A DNA stretch of 64,000 bases from NCBI RefSeq assembly GCF_020089865.1, contig NZ_JAIRBM010000007.1, positions 186,001-250,000 of the forward strand, read 5' to 3'. Below are positions 11,860 through 22,278 of the stretch, piece after piece. The position numbers and the translations under genes are program-made. The notes below the pieces were generated by a model. It had not been told where the DNA came from. It saw nothing but the letters and a program-made list of their open reading frames with translations, and did no database searches. Positions within the stretch are counted from its first letter, which is position 1. Each line of letters starts with the position of its first letter. This DNA is from Microvirga puerhi. Lineage in GTDB: Bacteria > Pseudomonadota > Alphaproteobacteria > Rhizobiales > Beijerinckiaceae.

Positions 11860-12261
11860 ATGGCTTCTTCTCTGGCGGGCTTGCCCGATTTCCTGATTTT
11901 CTTCGTGATCGCCACGGTGCTGGTGGCGCTCTATCTCACGATCTACACGCTCGCGACCATGCACAACGAATTTGCCCTTATCCGGCAGAACGTGATTTCC
12001 GCAGCAACTTCTTTGGGCTTCAGCCTCGTCGGCTTCGCCCTGCCGCTCGCCAGCGCGATCGTGCATGCCCAGACCATCGTCGACTGCCTGGTCTGGGGCC
12101 TTGTCGCCCTGGCCGTGCAGATCGTCGTTTATTGGCTGGTACGCATCGTCATGCCGAACCTTTCCCAGCGGATTGCCTCCGGTGAAATGGCAGCAGCGCT
12201 GTTTCTCGGCGCGGCCTCCCTGTCGGCCGGCATCATCAACGCAGCGGCGATGACGTTCTGA
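11860..12261 (+). CDS. DUF350 family inner-membrane protein
   Basis: The 133-residue protein consists of four hydrophobic helices at about residues 6-27, 45-66, 72-92 and 104-128, the DUF350 layout; its function is unknown. The segment with ISAATSLGFSLVGFALPLAS is typical. Two in-frame ATGs exist; I choose 11860 because AAGGGGGA lies at the right distance upstream, whereas the ATG at 11839 has none. It lies between the VOC gene and kdsA. Confidence 0.75.
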   Translation: MASSLAGLPDFLIFFVIATVLVALYLTIYTLATMHNEFALIRQNVISAATSLGFSLVGFALPLASAIVHAQTIVDCLVWGLVALAVQIVVYWLVRIVMPNLSQRIASGEMAAALFLGAASLSAGIINAAAMTF

Positions 12262-12348
12262 AGCCGAAAGCGTTCTGGGCTTGCTTGCCGCCCGGGCCGT
12301 CGATGTGCGGCCTTTGCCACCTGTCCCAAAACAGGATAGGGACGGGGC

Positions 12349-13203
12349 ATGAACGCACCGACACCTCTCGCCCCAATGGCGCACACCGTCGTCGCAGCGG
12401 GTTCCGTCCGCTTCGGTAACCATCTGCCGCTCAGCATCATGGCCGGGCCCTGCGCCATGGAAAGCCGCGAGCATGCGCTCGAGATGGCCTCCGCCCTGAA
12501 GGAGATCACGACGAAGCTCGGCATCGGGCTCGTCTACAAATCGTCCTTTGACAAGGCGAACAGGACCTCGATCGCGAGCGCCCGCGGCATTGGTCTCGAC
12601 AAGGCGCTGTCGGTCTTCGCGGAGGTGAAGGAAAAGTTCGGGCTGCCCGTTGTCACGGACGTGCATGAAATCGAGCAATGTGCTCTCGTGGCCGAGGTGG
12701 TGGACGTGCTCCAGATCCCGGCCTTCCTCTGCCGCCAGACCGATCTGGTGGTCGCGGCGGCGAAGACCGGTCGGGTGGTCAATGTCAAGAAGGGCCAGTT
12801 CCTGGCGCCCTGGGACATGGCGAACGTGGCCGCGAAGGTGACGGCGGCCGGCAACCCGAACGTGATGCTCACGGAGCGGGGCGCGTCGTTCGGCTACAAC
12901 ACCCTCGTGTCCGACATGAGGTCCCTGCCGATCATGGCTCAGACGGGCGCACCGGTGATCTTCGACGCCACCCATTCGGTACAGCAGCCGGGTGGCCAGG
13001 GGGCTACATCCGGCGGGCAGCGGGAATTCGTGCCGGTCCTCGCCCGCGCAGCCGTGGCGGTGGGCGTTGCAGGCCTCTTCATCGAGACGCATCAAGACCC
13101 CGACAAGGCACCCTCCGACGGTCCGAACATGGTGCCGTTGAAGGAGCTGGAGGCCCTCCTGTCCCAGCTGAAGGCCTTCGACGCCCTGGCGAAGGGACTG
13201 TAG
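12349..13203 (+). CDS. kdsA: 3-deoxy-8-phosphooctulonate synthase (KDO-8-P synthase)
   Basis: KdsA condenses phosphoenolpyruvate with arabinose 5-phosphate to give KDO-8-phosphate for lipopolysaccharide. The 284-residue barrel shows [11 protein letters not shown], the FLCRQTDL block, NVKKGQF and [14 protein letters not shown]. Cys35 in AGPCAMES occupies the metal-ligand position of the metal-dependent class (asparagine in the E. coli type). It is followed by an unrelated MFS gene and by eno, a common neighbour of kdsA in alphaproteobacteria. Confidence 0.95.
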   Translation: MNAPTPLAPMAHTVVAAGSVRFGNHLPLSIMAGPCAMESREHALEMASALKEITTKLGIGLVYKSSFDKANRTSIASARGIGLDKALSVFAEVKEKFGLPVVTDVHEIEQCALVAEVVDVLQIPAFLCRQTDLVVAAAKTGRVVNVKKGQFLAPWDMANVAAKVTAAGNPNVMLTERGASFGYNTLVSDMRSLPIMAQTGAPVIFDATHSVQQPGGQGATSGGQREFVPVLARAAVAVGVAGLFIETHQDPDKAPSDGPNMVPLKELEALLSQLKAFDALAKGL

Positions 13204-13319
13204 GCCTGATCACATTCATGCTTTTTGCCGAGGGGAGATGCGCGTCGAAGACCCTCTTCCTCTCGGGATCTCCATGCTAAGGAGCCGGGTCAATCCTCTC
13301 GCCTGAAGCTCCCAAGATC

Positions 13320-14492
13320 ATGTCGTCCCGCAATCTAATTCGGATTCTCGCCGTCAGCGGCTTCGCCGGGACGTTCTCGTCTCGCGCCGTCGAGCCGATG
13401 GTTGGGATCATATCGCGGGACCTGACATCGGATCCTCAGACCATCGCGCTGCTGTCGGCCGCCTTCGCCCTTCCTTACGCCTTCATCCAGCCGATCCTCG
13501 GGCCGATCGGCGATGCGCTCGGAAAAGAGCGGGTCATGAAGGTGGCGCTGGCGTTGCTTTTCGCCGCCCTGGCCGGCTCGGTCGTCGCGCCGAATCTCAC
13601 GATTTTGTTTCTGCTGCGCATCGTCGCCGGCACCGCCGCCGGCGGCGCCGTTCCGGTGTCCATCGCCCTGATCGGCGACCGGGTCGAGATGGCACAGCGC
13701 CAGGTCGCCCTCAGCCGGTATTTGGTCGCTGTGATTCTGGGGCAGTTGGCAGGCTCATCATTTGCTGGACTGATTGCGGAATTCGTCGGCTGGCGTGGCG
13801 TTTTCGTTCTCTCGACCGCGATGATGGCCGCAGCTCTTGCCGCTACGGTCCTCGGCTTCCGGAATGCCCCGCCCGGCGGTCGGTTCGATATGGGGGCGGC
13901 GCTGCAGCGCTACCGTGACATCCTCGCTAATCCGCGGGCGCTGGCGCTTTTCAGCTTCGTGTTCGTGGAGGCCATCGCCCTGTTCGGGATATTCCCTTAC
14001 GTCGCGCCGCTTCTGGAGCAGAGCGGTGGCGGTGGCGCCGCACAGGCCGGTTTCGCCATTGGCGGCTTTGCCGTCGGCGGGTTGATCTATTCCGTTCTGG
14101 TCACGTGGCTCCTCAGAACGCTCGGGATTCAGAAAATCCTCGTCGTCGGCGGAATTTCCGCCTCCATCGCTCTCGTGGCGATCGGCCTCACGACGGACTG
14201 GACCTCCTACGGCCTTGCCCTGATGCTGATGGGGCTCGGCTTCTATATGCTCCACAACACCTTCCAGGCGCAGGTGACCGAGGTCGCTCCGTCCGCCCGC
14301 GCCTCGGCCGTGGCCCTCCACGCCTTCTCGTTCTTCGTCGGTCAGGCGCTCGGCGTGGTGTTCATGGGGTTCGGGCTGCGCCATATCGGGCTGACGGCGT
14401 CGACCGGCATCGCCGCCGCTATCATCCTCGGTGTTGGCGTCACGGCCTCGATCGTGCTGATGCTGCCCCGGTTTCAGACGCGCGGACGGTAA
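13320..14492 (+). CDS. MFS transporter, 12-helix exporter type
   Basis: The 390-residue protein is almost wholly hydrophobic with about twelve helices, and has the MFS motif-A-like loop [13 protein letters not shown] between helices 2 and 3 and an R-rich loop near residue 125. It resembles the arabinose/drug-efflux branch of MFS, but the substrate is not visible. Its 3' end overlaps the 3' end of queF, on the other strand, by 19 bases. Confidence 0.8.
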   Translation: MSSRNLIRILAVSGFAGTFSSRAVEPMVGIISRDLTSDPQTIALLSAAFALPYAFIQPILGPIGDALGKERVMKVALALLFAALAGSVVAPNLTILFLLRIVAGTAAGGAVPVSIALIGDRVEMAQRQVALSRYLVAVILGQLAGSSFAGLIAEFVGWRGVFVLSTAMMAAALAATVLGFRNAPPGGRFDMGAALQRYRDILANPRALALFSFVFVEAIALFGIFPYVAPLLEQSGGGGAAQAGFAIGGFAVGGLIYSVLVTWLLRTLGIQKILVVGGISASIALVAIGLTTDWTSYGLALMLMGLGFYMLHNTFQAQVTEVAPSARASAVALHAFSFFVGQALGVVFMGFGLRHIGLTASTGIAAAIILGVGVTASIVLMLPRFQTRGR

Positions 14493-14926
14493 GGCGCGAC
14501 GCCCTGGTCGGGCAACCAGAGGTTCTTCGGAAGCTCGCCGGTCTGCCAAAACACGTCGATGGGGATGCCGCCGCGCGGATACCAGTAGCCGCCGATGCGC
14601 AGATAGCGAGGCTCCAGAAGGTCCGCTAGCCGTTTGCCGATGGCGACCGTGCAATCCTCATGGAAGGCGCCGTGGTTGCGGAAGCTGTGCATGTAGAGCT
14701 TCAGCGATTTCGATTCGACGAGCCAGGGACCGGGCACGTAGTCGATGACCAGAATCGCGAAATCCGGCTGCCCGGTGACCGGGCAGAGGGAGGTGAATTC
14801 CGGGATCGTGAAGCGCGCCAGGTAATCGGTGTCCTGGTGGGGGTTGGGGACTCGGTCGAGCTTCGCCTCCTCGGGAGAGCCGGGCAGGGCGGTCGCATGA
14901 CCGAGCTGGAGATGGGTATCCGTCAT
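14474..14926 (-). CDS. queF: NADPH-dependent 7-cyano-7-deazaguanine reductase QueF
   Basis: QueF reduces preQ0 to preQ1 in queuosine synthesis. The 150-residue protein is the short, unimodal form. The catalytic cysteine lies in [10 protein letters not shown] near residue 49 and the QueF signature ESKSLKLY near residue 71; the HEDCT motif is also present. I start at the ATG at 14926 (MTDTHLQL); 18 upstream codons are possible but look non-coding. It converges on the MFS gene. I see no preQ1 riboswitch upstream. Confidence 0.95.
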   Translation of the reverse strand: MTDTHLQLGHATALPGSPEEAKLDRVPNPHQDTDYLARFTIPEFTSLCPVTGQPDFAILVIDYVPGPWLVESKSLKLYMHSFRNHGAFHEDCTVAIGKRLADLLEPRYLRIGGYWYPRGGIPIDVFWQTGELPKNLWLPDQGVAPYRPRV

Positions 14927-15008
14927 CACCGCAATTGACCTTGGATGGTTGTGTTGAAATCCGCCGTTGTCCTTGCCCACCTGCGCGTTTCGGTCAATAA
15001 GCCCTTAA

Positions 15009-16334
<1,326 letters not shown>

Positions 16335-16343
16335 GGCCTGCCG

Positions 16344-16865
16344 ATGAAGCCGCTCGTCAATATCGACGACGTCGAAACTTTCGCAGCCGGTAACGGCGAG
16401 CGCTTCGAGGCCACTCACGGACTTCTGTCCGCCCCGCTCGGCGGACAGAAGATCGGCGCTAGCGTCACGCGCGTGGCGCCGGGCAAGGCAGCCTTTCCGT
16501 TCCATCATCATTATGGAAGCGAAGAACACTTCTTCATCGTCAGCGGGACCGGCACCTTGCGCTACGGCAACGAGGTCTTTCCGGTAAGGGCCGGGGACTA
16601 CATCGTTCATCCGCCCGGTGGGCCGGACACGGCGCATCAACTCATCAACACCGGATCGGAGGCCCTGGTCTACCTCGCCATCGGAGCCATGGGCACACCC
16701 GACGTCATGGGCTACCCGGATTCCGGCAAGACCTCGGTCATGACCGCTCCCTTCGGCCAGAATGGTCTGCGCTTCATCGTCAATGACCAGACTCGTGATC
16801 AGGCGGGTTATTGGGATGGTGAAGATGGCGCGAAGGTCGACGCGATCTTGAAATCGCACGGCTGA
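16344..16865 (+). CDS. cupin-domain protein
   Basis: The 173-residue protein has one cupin barrel at about residues 40-120. Metal-ligand candidates lie in PFHHHYGSEEHFF (cupin motif 1) and in GPDTAHQLIN (motif 2). The C-terminal part is a family-specific tail. Such stand-alone cupins can be sugar isomerases, dioxygenases or sensors, and nothing here decides. It lies nine bases after eno and is probably co-transcribed. Confidence 0.75.
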   Translation: MKPLVNIDDVETFAAGNGERFEATHGLLSAPLGGQKIGASVTRVAPGKAAFPFHHHYGSEEHFFIVSGTGTLRYGNEVFPVRAGDYIVHPPGGPDTAHQLINTGSEALVYLAIGAMGTPDVMGYPDSGKTSVMTAPFGQNGLRFIVNDQTRDQAGYWDGEDGAKVDAILKSHG

Positions 16866-16968
16866 AGAACCGGTTCGCTTCGTCTCGAACCTTTCCTTTC
16901 TCAACAAAAAGCGCGCTTCGCAGCGATTCCTCAACGCCTCCTTAACCATGGTGACGTAAGGATTCGTC

Positions 16969-17298
16969 ATGGTCATCCGCAGGCGCGCAAGACGAATTCT
17001 CATTCCGCTGGTGCTCTACAGCATCTCGGCGGCCGTCGCGGCGTACTTTGTGCACCACGCCCATAGCGGCGCCCGCGGCTTTGAGGCGCGCGATCAGTAC
17101 GAGGCGCAGGCCGCCGATCTCAATAAGGAGCTCGAGGCCGTCAAGACCGAGCGCGGTGATTGGGAGCGGCGCATCGCCCTTTTGCGGAGCGATCAGATTG
17201 ACCGCGATCTGCTGGAGGAGAGGGCACGCATCATGCTCGGACGTGTGCACCGCAACGATCTCGTGATCATTCTCGGAAATGAGGAGTCCAAGCCGTAA
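16969..17298 (+). CDS. ftsB: septum formation initiator, DivIC/FtsB-like
   Basis: This 109-residue bitopic protein has a basic N-terminus, one transmembrane helix at about residues 9-27, a coiled coil at about 42-75 and the family motif LLEERARIMLGRVHRND. FtsB-like proteins link FtsL and FtsQ in the divisome at the periplasmic face. The position between eno and pdhA is conserved in Hyphomicrobiales. Confidence 0.88.
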   Translation: MVIRRRARRILIPLVLYSISAAVAAYFVHHAHSGARGFEARDQYEAQAADLNKELEAVKTERGDWERRIALLRSDQIDRDLLEERARIMLGRVHRNDLVIILGNEESKP

Positions 17299-17305
17299 TT
17301 TCCGC

Positions 17306-17324
17306 TTAACTTAATTTGAGTTAA
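17306..17324. promoter_or_regulatory. TTAACT-N7-AGTTAA inverted repeat upstream of pdhA
   Basis: Two perfect 6-base arms face each other across seven bases in the AT-rich start of the divIC-pdhA gap, 130 bases before the pdhA start. It could be an operator or part of the promoter of the pdh genes; the half-sites also resemble TTAA boxes of CtrA. No regulator is identified. Confidence 0.35.
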
Positions 17325-17453
17325 TTGGAAATATGCAAGCTGTGCCAATAGGTTGCGGCATTCACTGTAGTATTGATACTCCTGTCCCGGCCTCTCGCTT
17401 TCCCCTTCCGACTGCGCTAGAACTTTAGTCGAGGAAACCCTTCGGAGGACCCG

Positions 17454-18518
17454 ATGGCTGTTGCAGCCCGCAAGGCGGGTCGCGCTGGTTCCGGCGCGGC
17501 CAAGTCCACTCCCAAGAGCGCAACGAAGCAGGCTCTTAACTCTCCACAATTCGACAAGGACCAGGATCTCAACGCCTATCGTGAGATGCTCCTGATCCGC
17601 CGCTTCGAGGAAAAGTCCGGCCAGATGTACGGCATGGGCCTCATCGGCGGTTTTTGCCACCTCTATATCGGTCAGGAAGCAGTCGTCGTCGGCATGCAGA
17701 TGGCGACGAAAGAAGGCGACCAGGTGATCACCGGGTATCGGGATCACGGTCACATGCTCGCCTGCGGCATGGATGCGAAAGGCGTCATGGCCGAACTGAC
17801 GGGCCGCCGCGGCGGCCTGTCCAAGGGTAAGGGCGGCTCCATGCACATGTTCTCCAAGGAGAAACATTTCTATGGCGGCCACGGCATCGTCGGTGCGCAG
17901 GTGTCTCTCGGCACCGGTATCGCATTCGCCAACCGTTATCGTGAAAACGACAATGTCTGCCTGACCTATTTCGGTGATGGCGCTGCCAACCAGGGCCAGG
18001 TCTACGAGAGCTTCAACATGGCGGAGCTATGGAAGCTTCCCGTCGTGTACGTGATCGAGAACAATCGCTATGCCATGGGCACAGCGGTGACCCGCGCGTC
18101 GGCACAGACCGACTTCTCCAAGCGCGGCGTGTCGTTCAACATCCCGGGCGAACAGGTCGACGGCATGGATGTCCGCGCCGTCTACGCGGCCGGCCAGCGG
18201 GCCGTCGAGCACGCACGTTCGGGCAAGGGGCCGTACATCCTCGAGATGCAGACCTACCGCTACCGCGGCCACTCCATGTCCGATCCGGCGAAGTACCGCA
18301 CGAAGGACGAGGTGACTCGCATGCGCGAGGAGCACGATCCCATCGAGCAGGTGCGCCGCCGTCTTCTCGAGAGCTGGAAGCTGTCCGAGGACGAACTGAA
18401 GTCCATCGACAGCCGAGTCCGCGAGATCGTGAACGAGGCGGCCGAGTTCGCCACGCACGATCCCGAGCCGGATCCGTCCGAGCTCTATACCGACATCCTT
18501 CTCGAGCCGGCGCAGTAA
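17454..18518 (+). CDS. pdhA: pyruvate dehydrogenase E1 component, alpha subunit
   Basis: PdhA binds thiamine diphosphate and, with PdhB, decarboxylates pyruvate. The 354-residue protein has the E1-alpha features: YRDHGHM, the phosphorylation-loop-like GGSMHMF, the ThDP motif GDGAANQGQVYE...NNRYAMGT and RYRGHSMSDP. GGAGG lies upstream of the ATG. The first 25 residues are Ala/Lys-rich, as is usual in this order. It starts the pdhA-pdhB-pdhC-lpd series. Confidence 0.98.
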   Translation: MAVAARKAGRAGSGAAKSTPKSATKQALNSPQFDKDQDLNAYREMLLIRRFEEKSGQMYGMGLIGGFCHLYIGQEAVVVGMQMATKEGDQVITGYRDHGHMLACGMDAKGVMAELTGRRGGLSKGKGGSMHMFSKEKHFYGGHGIVGAQVSLGTGIAFANRYRENDNVCLTYFGDGAANQGQVYESFNMAELWKLPVVYVIENNRYAMGTAVTRASAQTDFSKRGVSFNIPGEQVDGMDVRAVYAAGQRAVEHARSGKGPYILEMQTYRYRGHSMSDPAKYRTKDEVTRMREEHDPIEQVRRRLLESWKLSEDELKSIDSRVREIVNEAAEFATHDPEPDPSELYTDILLEPAQ

Positions 18519-18564
18519 GGCGCCCTCGAGCTTCGCCGCAGCGATAATCACCTAAGAGTCTTCC

Positions 18565-20010
18565 ATGGCGATTGATATTCTCATGCCGGCCCTTTCTCCC
18601 ACGATGGAGCAGGGCAAATTGGCCAAGTGGCTGAAGAAAGAAGGCGACCCGGTAAAGCCGGGCGACGTTCTCGCAGAGATCGAAACCGACAAGGCGACCA
18701 TGGAGGTCGAAGCGATCGACGAGGGCGTGCTCGCCAAGATCCTGGTGTCTGACGGCACCGACAATGTGGCGGTGAACACGCCGATCGCGGTCCTGGCGTC
18801 AGAAGGGGAGGACGTTGCGTCAGCAGCTTCCCACGCCAAGATGCCTGATCTCGTGTCCGCGCCCGCACAGCCGGCACCGACACCGGATGCCCATGCGGAA
18901 GGCTTGGCGGACCGACCCGCTCCGGTCGCACGCGAAGAGCAGGCTCCCATCTCGACACCTGCCGCGCCGGCAGTCATCTCGACCCGTGGCGGCTACGACG
19001 CGACGGCGGAGGTGCCGGAAGGTACCGAGATGGTGACGATGACCGTCCGCGAGGCCTTGCGCGACGCCATGGCCGAGGAAATGCGTCGTGACGAGAAGGT
19101 GTTCGTCATGGGCGAGGAGGTGGCCGAATATCAGGGCGCCTACAAGGTCACGCAGGGGCTGCTCCAGGAGTTCGGGGCGCGTCGCGTGATCGACACGCCG
19201 ATCACCGAGCACGGTTTCGCCGGCGTCGGCGTCGGAGCGGCGTTCACGGGGCTGCGCCCCATCGTCGAGTTCATGACCTTCAACTTCGCCATGCAGGCGA
19301 TCGACCAGATCGTCAATTCGGCGGCGAAGACCCTCTACATGTCCGGCGGGCAGCTCGGCGCTCCCATCGTATTCCGCGGCCCGAACGGGGCGGCGGCGCG
19401 CGTGGGGGCTCAGCACAGCCAGGATTATGCTGCATGGTACTCGGCGATCCCGGGCCTCAAGGTCGTGGCGCCCTACACGGCGGCCGATGCGAAAGGCCTC
19501 CTGAAGAGCGCCATCCGTGACCCGAACCCGGTGATCTTCCTGGAGAACGAGATCCTCTACGGACAATCGTTCCCGGTTCCGAAGCTCGACGACTTCACGA
19601 TCCCGATCGGCAAGGCCCGTATCCACCGCGAAGGCAAGGACGTGACCATCGTCTCCTTCGGTATCGGAATGACCTACGCCCTCAAGGCGGCGCAGGAACT
19701 GGAAGCCGAAGGCATCCAGGCCGAGGTGGTGGACCTGCGTACCATCCGTCCGATGGATACGGACACGATCGTCGCCTCGGTGATGAAGACCGGCCGCTGC
19801 ATAACGGTGGAAGAGGGCTATCCGCAATCCGGTGTCGGCGCGGAGATCGCCGCACGGATCATGGAGAAGGCCTTCGACTATCTCGATGCGCCTGTCATTC
19901 GCATCACCGGGAAGGACGTGCCGATGCCGTATGCGGCAAACCTCGAAAAGCTGGCGCTCCCGTCGGTGGCCGAGGTCGTGCAGGCGGCAAAGGCAGTCTG
20001 CTATCGGTAA
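18565..20010 (+). CDS. pdhB: pyruvate dehydrogenase E1 component, beta subunit with lipoyl domain
   Basis: The 481-residue protein is a fusion: a lipoyl domain at residues 1-80 with the lipoylation lysine at residue 43 ([11 protein letters not shown]), an Ala/Pro linker at about 85-145 and the transketolase-like E1-beta domain from about 155 to the end ([30 protein letters not shown]). A lipoylated E1-beta is a known alphaproteobacterial trait. It lies 46 bases after pdhA. Confidence 0.97.
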   Translation: MAIDILMPALSPTMEQGKLAKWLKKEGDPVKPGDVLAEIETDKATMEVEAIDEGVLAKILVSDGTDNVAVNTPIAVLASEGEDVASAASHAKMPDLVSAPAQPAPTPDAHAEGLADRPAPVAREEQAPISTPAAPAVISTRGGYDATAEVPEGTEMVTMTVREALRDAMAEEMRRDEKVFVMGEEVAEYQGAYKVTQGLLQEFGARRVIDTPITEHGFAGVGVGAAFTGLRPIVEFMTFNFAMQAIDQIVNSAAKTLYMSGGQLGAPIVFRGPNGAAARVGAQHSQDYAAWYSAIPGLKVVAPYTAADAKGLLKSAIRDPNPVIFLENEILYGQSFPVPKLDDFTIPIGKARIHREGKDVTIVSFGIGMTYALKAAQELEAEGIQAEVVDLRTIRPMDTDTIVASVMKTGRCITVEEGYPQSGVGAEIAARIMEKAFDYLDAPVIRITGKDVPMPYAANLEKLALPSVAEVVQAAKAVCYR

Positions 20011-20016
20011 GGCGCG

Positions 20017-20484
20017 ATGCTGACGGACCAGGAAACCAGCTTACGGTCCTTCCAGAAGTATTCGGACGTCGAATACACTGAAGAGGAATGGGCTGTCGCT
20101 TGGATCGGAGTGTGGTCTTTCCTTTGCAACTCCAAGCGAGGAGCAAAGGAAGCGCTACAGTTCGATCCAACGAGATCGGTCCTGTACGCTGACTATCCCG
20201 ACCTTCTAAGGCACGCTTGTGATACTCAGGTGCCGATCATTTATGATCCAAGTATCCGAGAGTTTGGCGTGTCAGTGCTGGATGGAGGTCTCTCCCAAAT
20301 GAGCCTCAGATTTGATCCTTGGTCTGGAAAGCCTCTACCTAATTCCTTGAGAGACGAATGGCTTAAGGCAGTTGAGGCGCTTGGAATCGACCCGTGGAAC
20401 GAGAGGGACAAGATGCCCTCTCGGCTCACCGATGAAACGTGGTGGAAGGACCGCTACGTTTCGGAGGAAGTGCATGACCGATAA
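20017..20484 (+). CDS. hypothetical protein, DUF6980-like C-terminal region
   Basis: This 155-residue cytoplasmic protein has no signal or membrane segment. Its second half (EFGVSVLDGG near residue 82, LPNSLRDEW near 107, WW at 142-143) resembles the DUF6980 family, whose usual CPWCG zinc motif is here DPWSG (residues 100-104), so both cysteines are lost. It starts six bases after pdhB and overlaps the next gene by 11 bases. Its base composition is visibly less GC-rich than its neighbours, which suggests acquisition. Function is unknown and the family link comes from recalled consensus only. Confidence 0.6.
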   Translation: MLTDQETSLRSFQKYSDVEYTEEEWAVAWIGVWSFLCNSKRGAKEALQFDPTRSVLYADYPDLLRHACDTQVPIIYDPSIREFGVSVLDGGLSQMSLRFDPWSGKPLPNSLRDEWLKAVEALGIDPWNERDKMPSRLTDETWWKDRYVSEEVHDR

Positions 20485-20770
20485 AAAATTCGAAGCCCTC
20501 AATGTTCCACCCGATGCCCTTGAGAAAGGCGGCATCGAGATCCTGAGGGCTTCGGTGTCAGAGGGGGCGGTGAGCATTGCGCTGCGCCGCGCTTTCGACG
20601 ACCCGTTCACTTGGGGCGTGCTGCTGGTGGACCTCGCCCGCCATGCTGCACGCATCTACGCCATGGAGACGGAGCTCTCGGAGGAGGAGGCCTTCCAAGA
20701 GATCGTTACCGGAATTCAGGCCGAGCTGGACGATCCGTCCGATCCTGGCTCGACCCAAGCCCTCAACTGA
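20474..20770 (+). CDS. DUF5076 family protein
   Basis: This 98-residue acidic protein resembles DUF5076, a short family found between pdhB and pdhC in many Hyphomicrobiales; its function is unknown. The central segment ALRRAFDDPFTWGVLLVDLARH is typical. I use the ATG at 20474, which has GGAGGAAG upstream and overlaps the preceding gene by 11 bases; the frame is open further upstream. Its normal partner would be pdhB, from which it is now separated by the preceding gene. Confidence 0.7.
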   Translation: MTDKKFEALNVPPDALEKGGIEILRASVSEGAVSIALRRAFDDPFTWGVLLVDLARHAARIYAMETELSEEEAFQEIVTGIQAELDDPSDPGSTQALN

Positions 20771-20849
20771 CCTGTGCCGGGGGAACGTTCTCTCCCGACA
20801 TTATAACGCTGTTTTAACAACCCCATCTCGATCAGGATCCTCAAACGCC

Positions 20850-22217
20850 ATGCCCATCAATGTCCTGATGCCCGCGCTTTCCCCCACGATGGAAAAGGGC
20901 AACCTTGCCAAGTGGTTGAAGAAGGAAGGCGACACGGTGAAGTCCGGCGACGTGATCGCCGAAATCGAAACCGACAAAGCCACCATGGAGGTGGAGGCCG
21001 TGGACGAGGGTGTCCTCGCCAAGATTCTGGTGGCCGAAGGGACCGCCGACGTCCCCGTCAACCAGCCGATCGCGCTGATTGCCGGCGAAGGTGAGGACCC
21101 GAAGAGTGTCACCGCGCCCGCTGCCGGTGCACCAGCTCCTGCCGCCAAGGCCGAGGCTGCATCAGCTCCAGCGCCCAAGGCGGAAGCGCCAGCCACTCCA
21201 GTTCCGCAGGTCGCGCCCGCGCCGGCTCCGGCAGCAAAGCCGAACGGCCCTGTGGCCGGGCAGGGCGATCGTATCTTTGCCTCGCCGCTCGCCAAGCGTA
21301 TCGCCAAGGAAGGCGGCATCGACATCGCTTCCATCCAGGGCTCCGGCCCGCATGGTCGCATCGTCGAGAAGGACGTGCGCACGGCTCTGTCCGGCGGTAC
21401 GGCCAGGCCCGCCGCGGCACCCGCTGCCGTCCAGGCGCCGGCGGCGAAGCCCTCCGCCCCACAGCTCGCCCCGAGCATGGGAGCCGATCAGATCAAGGCC
21501 ATGTTCGAGGCCGGCACCTACGAGGAAATCCCCCTCGACGGCATGCGCAAGACGATCGCCAAGCGCCTCGTCGAGTCGAAACAGACCGTGCCGCATTTCT
21601 ACCTGTCGCTCGATTGTGAGCTCGATGCGCTCATGGCGCTTCGCGAGCAGATCAATACGGCCGCGACGAAGGACAAGGACGGCAAGCCGGCCTACAAGCT
21701 CTCCGTCAACGACTTCGTCATCAAGGCTCTCGCCATCGCGCTCCAGCGCGTGCCGAATGCCAACGCCGTGTGGGCGGAAGATCGCATCCTGAAGATGAAG
21801 CACTCGGATGTGGGTGTCGCCGTCGCCATCGAGGGCGGGCTCTTCACGCCGGTGATCCGCAAGGCCGAACAGAAGACGCTGACCGCCATCTCCGCGGAGA
21901 TGAAGGATCTGGCGGCGCGTGCCCGCAACCGCCGCCTGAAGCCGGAAGAGTATTCCGGCGGCTCCACGGCGGTGTCCAATCTCGGTATGTTCGGCATCAA
22001 GAACTTCCAGGCCGTCATCAACCCGCCCCAGGGCACCATCCTCGCGGTCGGCGCGGGCGAACAGCGGGTCGTGGTGAAGAACGGCGCCCCGGCCGTCGTG
22101 CAGGCCATGACCGTGACGCTCTCCTGCGACCACCGCGTGGTCGACGGAGCGTTGGGCGCGGAGCTACTTGCAGCGTTCAAGGTGCTGATCGAGAGCCCGA
22201 TGGGAATGCTGGTTTAA
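20850..22217 (+). CDS. pdhC: dihydrolipoamide acetyltransferase, E2 of pyruvate dehydrogenase
   Basis: PdhC is the core of the pyruvate dehydrogenase complex and passes acetyl groups to CoA. The 455-residue protein has a lipoyl domain (Lys43), an Ala/Pro-rich linker at about 80-135, a peripheral-subunit-binding domain at about 140-180 (ASPLAKRIAKEGGID) and the catalytic domain with the His-Asp motif SCDHRVVDGA near residue 430. The frame is open upstream, but the ATG at 20850 starts the lipoyl domain exactly. Confidence 0.97.
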   Translation: MPINVLMPALSPTMEKGNLAKWLKKEGDTVKSGDVIAEIETDKATMEVEAVDEGVLAKILVAEGTADVPVNQPIALIAGEGEDPKSVTAPAAGAPAPAAKAEAASAPAPKAEAPATPVPQVAPAPAPAAKPNGPVAGQGDRIFASPLAKRIAKEGGIDIASIQGSGPHGRIVEKDVRTALSGGTARPAAAPAAVQAPAAKPSAPQLAPSMGADQIKAMFEAGTYEEIPLDGMRKTIAKRLVESKQTVPHFYLSLDCELDALMALREQINTAATKDKDGKPAYKLSVNDFVIKALAIALQRVPNANAVWAEDRILKMKHSDVGVAVAIEGGLFTPVIRKAEQKTLTAISAEMKDLAARARNRRLKPEEYSGGSTAVSNLGMFGIKNFQAVINPPQGTILAVGAGEQRVVVKNGAPAVVQAMTVTLSCDHRVVDGALGAELLAAFKVLIESPMGMLV

Positions 22218-22233
22218 GGAAGCGCCGCACACT

Positions 22234-22270
22234 CCTCCCTCCCCCTTGCGGGGAGGGCAGGGGTGGGGGT
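22234..22270. repeat. left arm of inverted repeat around the DUF559 gene
   Basis: This 37-base C- then G-rich element contains its own hairpin (CTCCCCC, TTGC, GGGGAG) and matches the reverse complement of 22681-22718 at nearly all positions. It starts 17 bases after the pdhC stop. Together the arms bound the DUF559 gene. Confidence 0.85.
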
Positions 22271-22278
22271 CGTGACGT

